Assembly (NCBI RefSeq): GCF_023242365.1
Contig: NZ_JALLIX010000001.1
Coordinates: forward strand, 186,001 to 250,000
Reading direction: 5' to 3'
DNA length: 64,000 nt
Origin: Pseudomonas sp. MWU13-2100
GTDB lineage: Bacteria > Pseudomonadota > Gammaproteobacteria > Pseudomonadales > Pseudomonadaceae
Shown: one piece after another, positions 34,720-42,813 of the stretch
Position numbering within the stretch: the first letter of the stretch is position 1
How the letters are laid out: every line of letters starts with the position of its first letter
Made by a program: the position numbers and the translations under genes
Notes under the pieces: generated by a model
Told to the model about the DNA's origin: nothing
The model's input: only the letters and a program-made list of their open reading frames with translations
Databases searched by the model: none

Positions 34720-36945
34720 ATGCTCGAGAGTTTGCAGTCCGCGTTGCGGTGCACCATTGGAAAATCCACCCTGAACCGGGCGCGCCTGTTGGCTGTGCTG
34801 ATCGGTGGATTGTTGTATTCGGCGCTGGCACCGGCCATGGGGCTGGGGGATATCACCCTGCATTCGGCGCTCAATCAGCCATTGAACGCGGAAATCGCCT
34901 TGATCGAGCCGGGCGACCTGGCCGAAGGCGAACTGTCGGTCAGTCTGGCGACCCCCGAGGAGTTCGCCCGGGCGGGCGTCGAGCGGGTGTTCTTCCTCAA
35001 TGACCTGCGCTTTACCCCGGTTTTACGAGGCAACAGCAGTGTTATCCAGGTGCAGACCAACAAGCCGGTCAGCGAACCTTTCCTGAATTTCCTGGTGCAG
35101 GTCAACCGGCCCAACGGGCGCTTGCTGCGCGAATACACCGTACTGCTCGATCCCCCGGGCAACCTGCCGGCGGGCTACAGCCTGCCTGCTCGCAGCGCTA
35201 CCCTCGAGCAACCGGCCTCGGTGGCAAACATCCCCGCGCCGCCTGCCGTGCAGGGCAAGCACTACACCGTGGTCAAGGGCGACAACCCCTGGGTTATTGC
35301 CAAGCGACTGCGCGAAGCCGGCAGCCAGGCATCGGTCAATGAACTGTCCCAGGGCATTCGGGCGCTGAATCCGGGCAGCGACCGCTTGCGGGTCGGCCAG
35401 AGCCTGCTGTTGCCGGACGTTGCAGTGGTTACCGCGCCAGCGTCTTCTGCTGCCCCGACCTCGGTCGCTGCGGCTCCGGCCACCGCGGCTGCCTCCACGC
35501 AGAATGCGGCGGCTGCGGTGACCGAGACAGCGCAAAACGCCGAGGAGCTGGCCAAGGCCGCCCTGGAAAACCAGCAGTTGCAGAAGACCGTCGAGGATCT
35601 GCAGGTCAGGTTGAAAGCGCAGGATGAGATGATTGCCGGCAGCCAGAAACAGACCGTTGAACTTCAGACTCAACTCGCCGAGCTCAAGACCAAGGCTGCC
35701 GTGTCGGCGCCTGCCGTGGTGACCGCTCCAGTGGTGCCGCCGACACCGGCTACCGAGGGTGCCGATGGCCCGAACTGGCTGTTGTGGGCGGCGGCGGTGC
35801 TGCTGATCGCGCTGTTGGTCGGGGTCTTTATCCTGCGGCGCAACCGCCAGCAGGCTGAACAGGCGCCCGCGGCCGTGTCTCCAGCGGCCCCGGCTCCGGA
35901 ACCGATGGTCAGTCGTGTGGTCACACCGGCCCCGCCGAGCAAAGCGGCGGCGACCGAGTCGACGCGGATCGAGCCGAGGGTGGCCCCGGTGGCGGCTGTG
36001 GCTTCACGCCAGTCCAGTGAAGTGCCCGATGCCCTTGAAGGTGTGAGTATCTACATCGCCTATGGTCGCTTCAGCGAAGCGGCGGGCATTCTGCGCGAGG
36101 CCATGCTCAAGGAGCCCGGGCGCATGGACTTGCAGCTGCGTTTGCTCGAGGTGTTGGCTCAGCAGGGCGACAGTGCGGCTTACGCGACGCAAGAGCGCAA
36201 TCTGTTGGCGGCAGGGTTCAGCGAGTCGGCCCTGCAGGAGCTGCGTGCCAAGTATCCGAAACTGCAAAGTGCTGCCACTGTGCCCGTCGCGGCCGCTCCG
36301 GCGCCGGCATCGATTCTCGCGGCCGGTGCCGTTGCAGCCGCTGCGCCAGTATTGGCGGCACACTGGAACGAGCCGACGGCCCAGGCACCTGCCCCCGCGC
36401 CGGACAAGCCGGTGGAGGATGAATTCCAGCTCAACCTCGATGACCTGTCGATGGACGCCGACTGGGATCTGGTCAGCCCGTTCGACAATACGCCGCATCC
36501 CCGCAGCAAGACCGTCGAAGAGCCGGTTTTGCCTGTCGAACTGGAGCCCGAGCCTGAGCCGATATTCACCAAGAGCTTCAATGAGCTGCCGGAAGTATTC
36601 GAGATGCCGGACGAGCAGTTCCTCAGTGATTTTTCCGAGCTTGAATCAGAGCCCGCGCCCGTGGGTGAAGTGGAGTTGAGCCTGCCAGAAGACGGGGACT
36701 CACTGGACGATGCGTTTCTCGATGGTTTCATGAGTGATTCCGAGCCGTTGGACATCGGCCCCCTGGAAGTCGACTTCGACAGCCTGGAGCGAGAGCAGGC
36801 CTCGGCCAGCAAGCTCGAGCGGGCGCAAACCTGCATCAATGTCGGCGACCTGGACCATGCCAGCCAACTGCTCCTCGAACTACTGCGCGAAGGCGATGAG
36901 CCGTTGAAGCAGACGGCACGCACCTTGCTCGCGAGTATTCGCTGA
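34720..36945 (+). CDS. FimV-like peptidoglycan-binding membrane protein
   Basis: A 741-residue inner-membrane protein with FimV/HubP architecture: hydrophobic N-terminus (LLAVLIGGLLYSALAPA), a conserved FimV N-domain (GDITLHSALNQPLNAEIAL), a LysM motif (HYTVVKGDNPWVIAKRL), a coiled-coil segment (about 270-320), one membrane span (LLWAAAVLLIALLVGVFIL), a TPR-like block and the acidic FimV C-terminal domain. AAGGGA favours ATG 34720 over 34714. It is a shorter paralogue of the pilus/polar-landmark FimV; it may organise a pole-localised system. Confidence 0.85.
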   Translation: MLESLQSALRCTIGKSTLNRARLLAVLIGGLLYSALAPAMGLGDITLHSALNQPLNAEIALIEPGDLAEGELSVSLATPEEFARAGVERVFFLNDLRFTPVLRGNSSVIQVQTNKPVSEPFLNFLVQVNRPNGRLLREYTVLLDPPGNLPAGYSLPARSATLEQPASVANIPAPPAVQGKHYTVVKGDNPWVIAKRLREAGSQASVNELSQGIRALNPGSDRLRVGQSLLLPDVAVVTAPASSAAPTSVAAAPATAAASTQNAAAAVTETAQNAEELAKAALENQQLQKTVEDLQVRLKAQDEMIAGSQKQTVELQTQLAELKTKAAVSAPAVVTAPVVPPTPATEGADGPNWLLWAAAVLLIALLVGVFILRRNRQQAEQAPAAVSPAAPAPEPMVSRVVTPAPPSKAAATESTRIEPRVAPVAAVASRQSSEVPDALEGVSIYIAYGRFSEAAGILREAMLKEPGRMDLQLRLLEVLAQQGDSAAYATQERNLLAAGFSESALQELRAKYPKLQSAATVPVAAAPAPASILAAGAVAAAAPVLAAHWNEPTAQAPAPAPDKPVEDEFQLNLDDLSMDADWDLVSPFDNTPHPRSKTVEEPVLPVELEPEPEPIFTKSFNELPEVFEMPDEQFLSDFSELESEPAPVGEVELSLPEDGDSLDDAFLDGFMSDSEPLDIGPLEVDFDSLEREQASASKLERAQTCINVGDLDHASQLLLELLREGDEPLKQTARTLLASIR

Positions 36946-36965
36946 TACGGCTCATCGTTCGGACA

Positions 36966-37091
36966 TCAGAAGGTCTGTCCCAGATTCAGGTACAGCGCCT
37001 TCTGAATTGTCGTCATTCGCGCTGGTTCGGCGGCTTGCAACGCCAGAGGCGGCAAACGGAGCAACAGGCAGGACGACAGGCGGCGCATCAT
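36966..37091 (-). pseudogene. Deletion remnant of a secreted beta-barrel protein (possibly plpD)
   Basis: A 41-residue ORF that joins a signal-peptide-like start (MMRRLSSCLLLRLPPLALQA, then AEPAR) to an outer-membrane-type C-terminal strand (KALYLNLGQTF, ending in Phe). Nothing lies between them. In P. aeruginosa the gene next to the short FimV paralogue is, as I recall, plpD (patatin-like, type Vd secreted), which has exactly such a start and a 16-strand barrel end. I infer an in-frame internal deletion that left both ends. It could instead be a genuine small peptide. Confidence 0.45.
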
Positions 37092-37112
37092 GATCTCGGG
37101 AGGGGGTAAAAG

Positions 37113-37129
37113 GTCGCTATTATAGCGAC
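37113..37129. promoter_or_regulatory. Palindrome in a divergent promoter
   Basis: GTCGCTA-TTA-TAGCGAC, 7-bp perfect arms, between the remnant ORF and the SelW-like gene. It covers a TATTAT -10-like sequence, so a bound repressor would block transcription. Regulator unknown. Confidence 0.5.
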
Positions 37130-37158
37130 GACCCATCCCCCAGGAGCCTGGCGCAATC

Positions 37159-37446
37159 ATGACCGCCCGTAAACCGCATATCGTCATCACCTACTGCACC
37201 CAGTGCCAATGGTTGCTGCGTGCCGCCTGGCTGGCCCAGGAACTGCTCAGCACCTTCGCCGACGACCTCGGCCAGGTGGCCCTGGAACCGGGGACCGGCG
37301 GGGTGTTCCGGATCACCTGCGACGAGGTGCAGATCTGGGAGCGCAAGGAAGACGGCGGCTTTCCCGAAGCCAAGGTGCTCAAGCAGCGGGTACGGGACCG
37401 GATCGACCCCGAGCGCGACCTCGGGCACAACGACCGGCCCCGATAG
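37159..37446 (+). CDS. SelT/SelW/SelH-family (Rdx) protein
   Basis: A 95-residue thioredoxin-like protein with an N-terminal C-x-x-C (TYCTQCQWLLRAAWLAQELL; Cys13, Cys16). In selenoprotein W the second position is selenocysteine; bacterial forms use Cys. ITCDEVQIWERKEDGGFPEA is the family's second block. It is probably a cytoplasmic thiol redox protein of unknown partner. AGGAG lies 12 bp before the ATG, longer than optimal. Confidence 0.87.
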   Translation: MTARKPHIVITYCTQCQWLLRAAWLAQELLSTFADDLGQVALEPGTGGVFRITCDEVQIWERKEDGGFPEAKVLKQRVRDRIDPERDLGHNDRPR

Positions 37447-37454
37447 ACGTGGAC

Positions 37455-37748
37455 TTACGACGGGCTCAGCTTCGACTTGATGAGCCCGACGATCACCATC
37501 AGCACCCCACCGCCCACGCCGCCGCTGGCAATGCTGCTGAGGATCGAGGTCAGGTCCAGTGCGCCGTTGCCGCTGCCGACGCTGCCATTGGTGAAGAGAT
37601 CGAGCAACTGCCCGCCGAGACCGCCGCCGAGTATGCCGAGGATGGAGTTGATGACCGGGCCCAGGTTGTATTTCTGCAGTGCCGACCCCGCCACGTTACC
37701 GCCCACGGCGCCACTGATGGCTTGAATCAAAAGACTGACGATGTCCAT
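37455..37748 (-). CDS. Glycine-rich hydrophobic small protein
   Basis: A 97-residue protein of low complexity: Gly about one in five, with hydrophobic segments (ISGAVGGNVAGSAL, ILGILGGGLGGQLLDLF, GGVGGGVLMVIVGLI). GGAGG is 9 bp before the ATG. It could insert in membrane or assemble like a glycine-zipper protein. It is convergent with the SelW-like gene (8 bp apart). I do not recognise a characterised relative. Confidence 0.7.
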   Translation of the reverse strand: MDIVSLLIQAISGAVGGNVAGSALQKYNLGPVINSILGILGGGLGGQLLDLFTNGSVGSGNGALDLTSILSSIASGGVGGGVLMVIVGLIKSKLSPS

Positions 37749-37900
37749 GGATGAAACCCTCCAACATGTTGATGGGGAGGGCCGCTCGAATCGAGTCGAT
37801 TCAGGGGGGAATCACTGCCGCTGTCGTCGAGAAACCCTGATCTCCGTGAACGACAGCAAACTGTTGCGGATGTCTCCAGTATAGGCGGATTGGGTTTTCG

Positions 37901-38794
37901 TCAATGAACTGACGCGGCTTCCGGGTTTTTCCGAGAGGCGGTCGCCGTGCCCTGTCGGCTGGAGACCACGATGGCGAGAATGATCAGGGCGCCGCCGAGC
38001 AACATGCGCAAGGTCGGGTTTTCGCCGAACAGCAGCCAGGCCGCGGTGATCCCGTACACCGGCTCCAGGGCGAAGACTACCGCGGCGGTGCGCGCCTTGA
38101 TCACCGCGAGGCTGGCCACGAACAGACTGTGGGCCACGGCCGTGCAGAGCACCCCGAGCAGGCCGATCCACAACCAGTCCAGCGTCGGCACTTGCGCAAG
38201 GCCGGGAGCGGCCCAGGGCAGCAGGCAGGCGGCGACGACCAGGTTCTGGCACAACGCCGCCTGCACGGCGGGGATCCGCCCGCAGCCAGCGCGGTTGGCC
38301 AGCGACAGCAGTGAGAACAGCAGGCCGGACAGCACGGCCCAGAGCAGCCCGCCGGTGGCCTGGCTGGCGAGGTCGAAGTCCGGCGTGACCAGCACCAGGC
38401 CGATACTCACCAGCACCACCAGCAGGATTTCATTGAAGCGGATACGTTCGCGAAAAATCAGCCCCTCGAGGAGTACCGTGAAGGCAGGAAAGCTGGCGAA
38501 ACCCAGGGTCGCCACGGCCACGCCGGCGACTTTTACCGCGATGAAGAAGCTGACCCAGTGCCCGGCCAACAGCAGCCCGCTGAGCAGCAGGCGCCGCCAG
38601 TCCCGTGCCGGCAACGGTTGCCAGCGATGATTGTGGGCCAGGCGGGCGAACAGGCTGAGGGCGAGCACCGCGAAGATGGCACGGCCGAAGACGATGATCG
38701 CCGGCGCGGCGCTCGCGAGTTTGCCGAACACGCCGGTCAGGCCAAACATCAATGCGCCGATATGCAGGGCGCCCAGGGCGGAACGGGGAGTCAT
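37901..38794 (-). CDS. EamA/DMT-family transporter
   Basis: A 297-residue protein with ten predicted helices in two EamA repeats; GALMFGLTGVFGKLA and FALEPVYGITAAWLLFGE are family landmarks. Unlike the 10.9-kb transporter it lies just downstream of an AraC regulator on the same strand (87-bp gap), which may activate it. AAGGATCACC precedes ATG. Substrate unknown. Confidence 0.88.
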   Translation of the reverse strand: MTPRSALGALHIGALMFGLTGVFGKLASAAPAIIVFGRAIFAVLALSLFARLAHNHRWQPLPARDWRRLLLSGLLLAGHWVSFFIAVKVAGVAVATLGFASFPAFTVLLEGLIFRERIRFNEILLVVLVSIGLVLVTPDFDLASQATGGLLWAVLSGLLFSLLSLANRAGCGRIPAVQAALCQNLVVAACLLPWAAPGLAQVPTLDWLWIGLLGVLCTAVAHSLFVASLAVIKARTAAVVFALEPVYGITAAWLLFGENPTLRMLLGGALIILAIVVSSRQGTATASRKNPEAASVH

Positions 38795-38881
38795 GGTGAT
38801 CCTTGAAAACGCTGACAGACAGAGCCGCAGTCTAGAGGGCGGTCGGCGTGCCTGTCTGTCGCGCGCCTGCTATCGTTTGTC

Positions 38882-39631
38882 TCAGGACTCGCGTCGCAGC
38901 GCACCGGGCGTGCGGCCGAATTCGCGGAGCACGGCGGCGGCAAAGGCGCTTTGCGACTGGTAGCCGACGCGGCTGGCGATCTCGCCGATCGGCAGTGCCG
39001 ACTCGCGCAGCAGCCCCAGGGCGATATGCAGGCGACGACTGCGCACATAGTCCATGGGCGTCTGGCCGCATTCGGCGACAAAGCGCGCATGCAGGCGAGC
39101 GCCGGACAGGTCGGCGATGCGCGCCAGATCGGCCACCTGCAGCGGGTGGGCCAGATGACGATCGATATGCGCATTGAGGGCGGCCAGGGGCAGGCGCTTG
39201 CCACCGAACGGGTGGCTGCCGGGGCTGTTCAGGCTGGCGAGCAGCAGCACCGCGCCCTGGCGGGCGATCAGCGGGTCCTGCACCGGACTGGCCGCCAACC
39301 ACTGCACCAGTTGGCTCTGGGCGGCGTCGAGGGTTCGCGGCCCGGCGGTGTCGAGCAGGCGCCGGCTGGCCTCGGCATGGTCACCCAGGGTGTTCAGCAA
39401 CCAGCGTTCGTCCGGTACATCCAGCACCAGGCAGCGGCTGCCGTTGGGGCTGGCGCAGATGTGATGGGCATCGCTGGGAATCACCGCGACGCTTTGCTGC
39501 ACCACCTGGCTGCCGTGACCTTCGATCTCGAAGTCGAGCCGGCCGGACAGGCCGAACACCAGCTGCGCATGGGCATGGCTGTGGTCGATCTGGTCGGGGC
39601 TGTAGTGGCGCAGGGTCAGGATCGGTCCCAT
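38882..39631 (-). CDS. AraC-family transcriptional regulator
   Basis: A 249-residue regulator with a cupin-like N-terminus (HSHAHAQLVFGLSGRLDFEI) and a C-terminal double helix-turn-helix (about 155-249, SALPIGEIASRVGYQSQSAF). AAGGAG lies just before ATG 39631; an upstream frame start is not supported. The arrangement (regulator then DMT transporter, same strand) is the common efflux-control pair of the NimR/YeaM type. Confidence 0.86.
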   Translation of the reverse strand: MGPILTLRHYSPDQIDHSHAHAQLVFGLSGRLDFEIEGHGSQVVQQSVAVIPSDAHHICASPNGSRCLVLDVPDERWLLNTLGDHAEASRRLLDTAGPRTLDAAQSQLVQWLAASPVQDPLIARQGAVLLLASLNSPGSHPFGGKRLPLAALNAHIDRHLAHPLQVADLARIADLSGARLHARFVAECGQTPMDYVRSRRLHIALGLLRESALPIGEIASRVGYQSQSAFAAAVLREFGRTPGALRRES

Positions 39632-39760
39632 CACGGTCTCCTTGGCGTCGCCGCAGTTTACACCGCTTGCCGTCCGTGCGGTTGTCACGGGACTGCCATC
39701 TGGCTGTCATGGGCTATTAACTGCCCCGGTGCAAGCTCAGGAAAAATCCGGAGAATGCCC

Positions 39761-40582
39761 ATGACCCGTGCGGAGCTCGCCAAACCCAGCCGTAAGCAGC
39801 GTGTGCGAACCCTGTGGATTTCCGACGTGCACCTGGGGACCCGGGACTGCCAGGCCGAACACCTGTCGCAGTTCCTCAAGGGTTATCAGGCCGACTGTAT
39901 CTACCTGGTGGGGGATATCATCGACGGCTGGAAGATGCGCGGCGGCATGTACTGGCCGCAAGCGCATACCAACGTGATCCGCCGGCTGCTGACCATGAGC
40001 AAGCGTGGCACCGAGGTGATCTATGTCACCGGCAACCACGATGAATTCCTGCGCCGTTACTCCAAGCTGATCCTGGGCAATATCCAGTTGGTCGACGAAG
40101 CGGTACACACCACCGCCGATGGTCGCAAGCTGCTGGTGATCCATGGCGACCAGTTCGACGTGATCACCCGTTATCACCGCTGGTTGGCGTTCCTCGGCGA
40201 CTCGGCCTACGAGTTCACCCTGACCCTCAATCGCTGGCTGAACCATTGGCGGGCCCGCTACGGTTATGGCTACTGGTCGTTGTCGGCCTACCTCAAGCAC
40301 AAGGTCAAGACCGCGGTCAGCTTTATCAGCGACTTCGAAGAGGCGATCGCCCACGAATGCGTGAAGCGCGGGCTGGACGGGGTGGTGTGCGGGCATATCC
40401 ACCACGCCGAGATCCGCAAGGTTGGCGAGGTGGAGTATCTCAACTGCGGTGACTGGGTCGAGTCCTGCACCGCCCTGATCGAACATTGGGATGGCACCAT
40501 CGAACTGTATCGCCTGGCCGATGCCCAGGCCAAGGAAGCGCAGCTCAAGCTGGAACTGGAGAAAGTTGCCGAGCCGGGTTAG
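39761..40582 (+). CDS. UDP-2,3-diacylglucosamine pyrophosphatase-like metallophosphoesterase
   Basis: A 273-residue calcineurin-like enzyme. Metal motifs are D-x-H in WISDVHLG, GDIIDGWKM, GNHDEFLRR, VIHGDQFD and GHIHHAEI. It is close to the LpxH group but is the longer LpxH-like paralogue often called UDP-2,3-diacylglucosamine diphosphatase in annotation; lipid A function is unproven. GGAG precedes ATG 39761. It is divergent from the AraC regulator and convergent (6 bp) with the HD-domain gene. Confidence 0.85.
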   Translation: MTRAELAKPSRKQRVRTLWISDVHLGTRDCQAEHLSQFLKGYQADCIYLVGDIIDGWKMRGGMYWPQAHTNVIRRLLTMSKRGTEVIYVTGNHDEFLRRYSKLILGNIQLVDEAVHTTADGRKLLVIHGDQFDVITRYHRWLAFLGDSAYEFTLTLNRWLNHWRARYGYGYWSLSAYLKHKVKTAVSFISDFEEAIAHECVKRGLDGVVCGHIHHAEIRKVGEVEYLNCGDWVESCTALIEHWDGTIELYRLADAQAKEAQLKLELEKVAEPG

Positions 40583-40588
40583 CCGGCA

Positions 40589-41179
40589 TCAGACGGTCTG
40601 GTTTTGCTCCATCGCGGCCTTGTAGATCGACTGCCGGGGTTGGGCGAACACTCGCTCCATCATCGGCTCGAAGAAATTCAGGGGCAGGTTCTCGTAGTCC
40701 GGGTCGAAGGCCGCCGCGTCGTATTTGGCGCAGAACTCGATGGTCGCCAGGTACTGCGGGTGCTCGCGAAACTGCTCGCGCAGATGACGATCCATTCCCA
40801 GGTAGTGAAAGAAGTAGTAGCCCTGGAAAATCCCGTGCTTTTCCACCATCCACAGGTTTTCGGCACTGACGAAGGGCTTGAGGATCGCCGCGGCGATATC
40901 CGGGTGGTTATAGGAGCCCAGGGTGTCGCCAATATCGTGGAGCAGCGCGCAGACCACGTACTCCTCGTCCCGGCCGTCGCGCCAGGCCCGACTGGCGGTT
41001 TGCAGCGAGTGGGTCAGGCGATCCACCGGAAAACCGCCGAAATCACCTTGCAGCAACTTCAGATGAGTCAGGATCCGCGCCGGCAGTTGGCGGGCGTAGG
41101 CGCTGAAGTCGGCGGCAATCACCGCCCAATCCTCCTGGGTGCCATCTTGCATATGGGTAAAGCGGGCTTGTCCGGTCAC
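40589..41179 (-). CDS. HD-domain protein
   Basis: A 196-residue protein starting at GTG 41179 (GAGGA 8 bp upstream; an ATG 27 bp later is an alternative). Residues 50-115 hold the HD pattern: THSLQTASRAWRDGRDEEYV then CALLHDIGDTLG with the His-Asp pair. HD-domain proteins are metal-dependent phosphohydrolases; this phosphonate-type subfamily (HD plus YNHPDIAAAIL) has no substrate I can assign. Stand-alone gene. Confidence 0.82.
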   Translation of the reverse strand: MTGQARFTHMQDGTQEDWAVIAADFSAYARQLPARILTHLKLLQGDFGGFPVDRLTHSLQTASRAWRDGRDEEYVVCALLHDIGDTLGSYNHPDIAAAILKPFVSAENLWMVEKHGIFQGYYFFHYLGMDRHLREQFREHPQYLATIEFCAKYDAAAFDPDYENLPLNFFEPMMERVFAQPRQSIYKAAMEQNQTV

Positions 41180-41278
41180 CGGCTGTCCTCTTGTGGTTTT
41201 TATCGATGCCGGTCCCAGTCTAGGGCTTGCCGGCGTCCTGGCAGTGGCTGCACAGGACGCTTTGCTGGCTTCCCGGGC

Positions 41279-41590
41279 CTAAAACGGCACCTTGCCGAGG
41301 ATCATGTCGCGAAACATGACGAAATCGCCGAGCAAGCTGTAGAAGGGATGTTCAAAGGTGGCCGGGCGGTTTTTCTCGAAGAAAAAATGACCGACCCAGG
41401 CGAAGCCATAACCGGCGACAGGCACTGCCAGCAGCAACCCTCCCGAGGAACGACCGATGGCCAATGCCAAAAAAAAGATCACCAGGCTGGTGCCGACGAA
41501 ATGCAACCTACGGCAGGTACTGTTGCCATGTTCGCTCAGGTAGTAGTCGTAGAACTCTGCGAAGCTGTTGAATTTTTTGATGTTTTCCAC
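41279..41590 (-). CDS. DUF962 (Mpo1-like) membrane protein
   Basis: A 103-residue protein from GTG 41590 (GGAG upstream). Conserved His residues in YLSEHGNSTCRRLHFVG and AWVGHFFFEKNRPATF, EHPF at the end, and two hydrophobic helices fit the DUF962/Mpo1 family. Yeast Mpo1 is an Fe-dependent dioxygenase for 2-hydroxy fatty acids; the same chemistry is plausible here. Same strand as the HD gene but 99 bp apart. Confidence 0.85.
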   Translation of the reverse strand: MENIKKFNSFAEFYDYYLSEHGNSTCRRLHFVGTSLVIFFLALAIGRSSGGLLLAVPVAGYGFAWVGHFFFEKNRPATFEHPFYSLLGDFVMFRDMILGKVPF

Positions 41591-41713
41591 GGTTTACTCT
41601 CCGCGTTGGCGACCTCGCCCACGGAGTGTTCCACGGGGGGCTTATTTGAGTCTAGAGTGATTGGCAGCGGCTACCAGTGACAATAGGCGCCACTTTAGTA
41701 TCCTTAGGCCATT

Positions 41714-41731
41714 AGTCGTCCTATGACGACT
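41714..41731. promoter_or_regulatory. Palindrome before an AraC-family gene
   Basis: AGTCGTC-CTAT-GACGACT, 7-bp perfect arms, 20 bp upstream of the AraC-family start. It may be an autoregulatory site. Confidence 0.5.
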
Positions 41732-41751
41732 TTATCATGCAAGAAAAGGCC

Positions 41752-42813
41752 ATGAGTGAGAGAACGACTTCTGCAAGTTGGGCGATGGGGATTGTCAAGG
41801 CGCTGGAGATGGATGGCCTGGATTGTCGTGTCCTGTTCAGGCAGCTAGGGCTCGATTATGCCTCCCTGGACGATCCCGATGCGCGCTTTCCCCAGGATTC
41901 GATGACGCGACTCTGGCAACGCGCGGTGGAGCTTTCCGGTAACCCGGCGATCGGTTTGAACATGGGCCGGGTGGTGCGCCCGGCGTCCTTTCATGTCGCC
42001 GGTTATGCGCTGATGTCCAGCCAGACCCTGGCCGAGGGTTTCAGGCGCCTGGTGCGTTATCAACGGATCATCGCCGAAAGTGCCGACTTGAGCTTTCGCC
42101 TCTTGCCCGAAGGTTACGCGCTGATCCTGACGGTACACGGCGACCATCTGCCGCCCACCCGCCAGAGCGCCGAGGCTTCCCTGGCCTGCGCCCTGGCGTT
42201 GTGCGGCTGGTTGACCGGGCGCACCTTGCAGCCGCGCAAGGTCCTGCTGCAAGGTGCGGAACCGGAGGACATCGGTCCTTACCAGGACGTGTTCCATGCG
42301 CCCTTGCTATTCAACGCACCCTACGATGCGCTGATCTTCGAGCAGGCTGACATGGAAGCACCGCTGCCGACCGCCAACGAAGCCATGGCTTTGCTCCATG
42401 ACCGCTTTGCCGGCGAATACCTGGCGCGCTTTTCCGAAAGTCGGGTGACCCACAAGGCGCGCCAGGTGTTGTGCCGTCTGTTGCCCCAGGGCGAGCCCAA
42501 GCGCGAGGTGGTGGCGCAGACCCTGCACCTGTCCCAGCGCACCCTGCAGCGCCGTTTGCAGGAGGAGGGCACCAGTTTCCAGGCGCTGCTCGACGATACC
42601 CGCCGCGAGTTGGCCGAACAGTACCTGGCGCAGCCGCGCATGACCTTGCTGGAAATCGCCTATCTGCTGGGGTTCGCCGACCCGAGCAACTTTTTTCGCG
42701 CCTTCCGCCGCTGGTTCGAGGTCACGCCCGGCGAGTACCGGGCGCGCCTGTTGGGGGCGGCGGCCTCGATCAATGACGCCAGAATGCGGGAATACACAGA
42801 ACGAACACTGTGA
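41752..42813 (+). CDS. AraC-family regulator with Arabinose_bd/OruR-type N-domain
   Basis: A 353-residue regulator. Residues 15-200 form the N-terminal ligand domain common in Pseudomonas (FPQDSMTRLWQRAVELSGNP; GYALMSSQTLAEGFRRLVRY). The C-terminal helix-turn-helix (about 240-335) includes QTLHLSQRTLQRRLQEEGTS and IAYLLGFADPSNFFRAFRRW. ATG 41752 matches the family start; an ATG at 41737 lacks a Shine-Dalgarno. The 3' end overlaps the convergent trkH by 44 bp. Effector and target unknown. Confidence 0.86.
   Translation: MSERTTSASWAMGIVKALEMDGLDCRVLFRQLGLDYASLDDPDARFPQDSMTRLWQRAVELSGNPAIGLNMGRVVRPASFHVAGYALMSSQTLAEGFRRLVRYQRIIAESADLSFRLLPEGYALILTVHGDHLPPTRQSAEASLACALALCGWLTGRTLQPRKVLLQGAEPEDIGPYQDVFHAPLLFNAPYDALIFEQADMEAPLPTANEAMALLHDRFAGEYLARFSESRVTHKARQVLCRLLPQGEPKREVVAQTLHLSQRTLQRRLQEEGTSFQALLDDTRRELAEQYLAQPRMTLLEIAYLLGFADPSNFFRAFRRWFEVTPGEYRARLLGAAASINDARMREYTERTL

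Noticed and set aside
37455..37748. Glycine-rich ORF as a bacteriocin or toxin.
   Set aside because: Hydrophobic glycine repeats alone do not support it; no leader, double-Gly site, immunity or export gene nearby.
38951..39760. Upstream in-frame extension of the LpxH-like protein (about 270 residues).
   Set aside because: It would be antisense to the AraC regulator; the ATG at 39761 has a good GGAG and fits family length.
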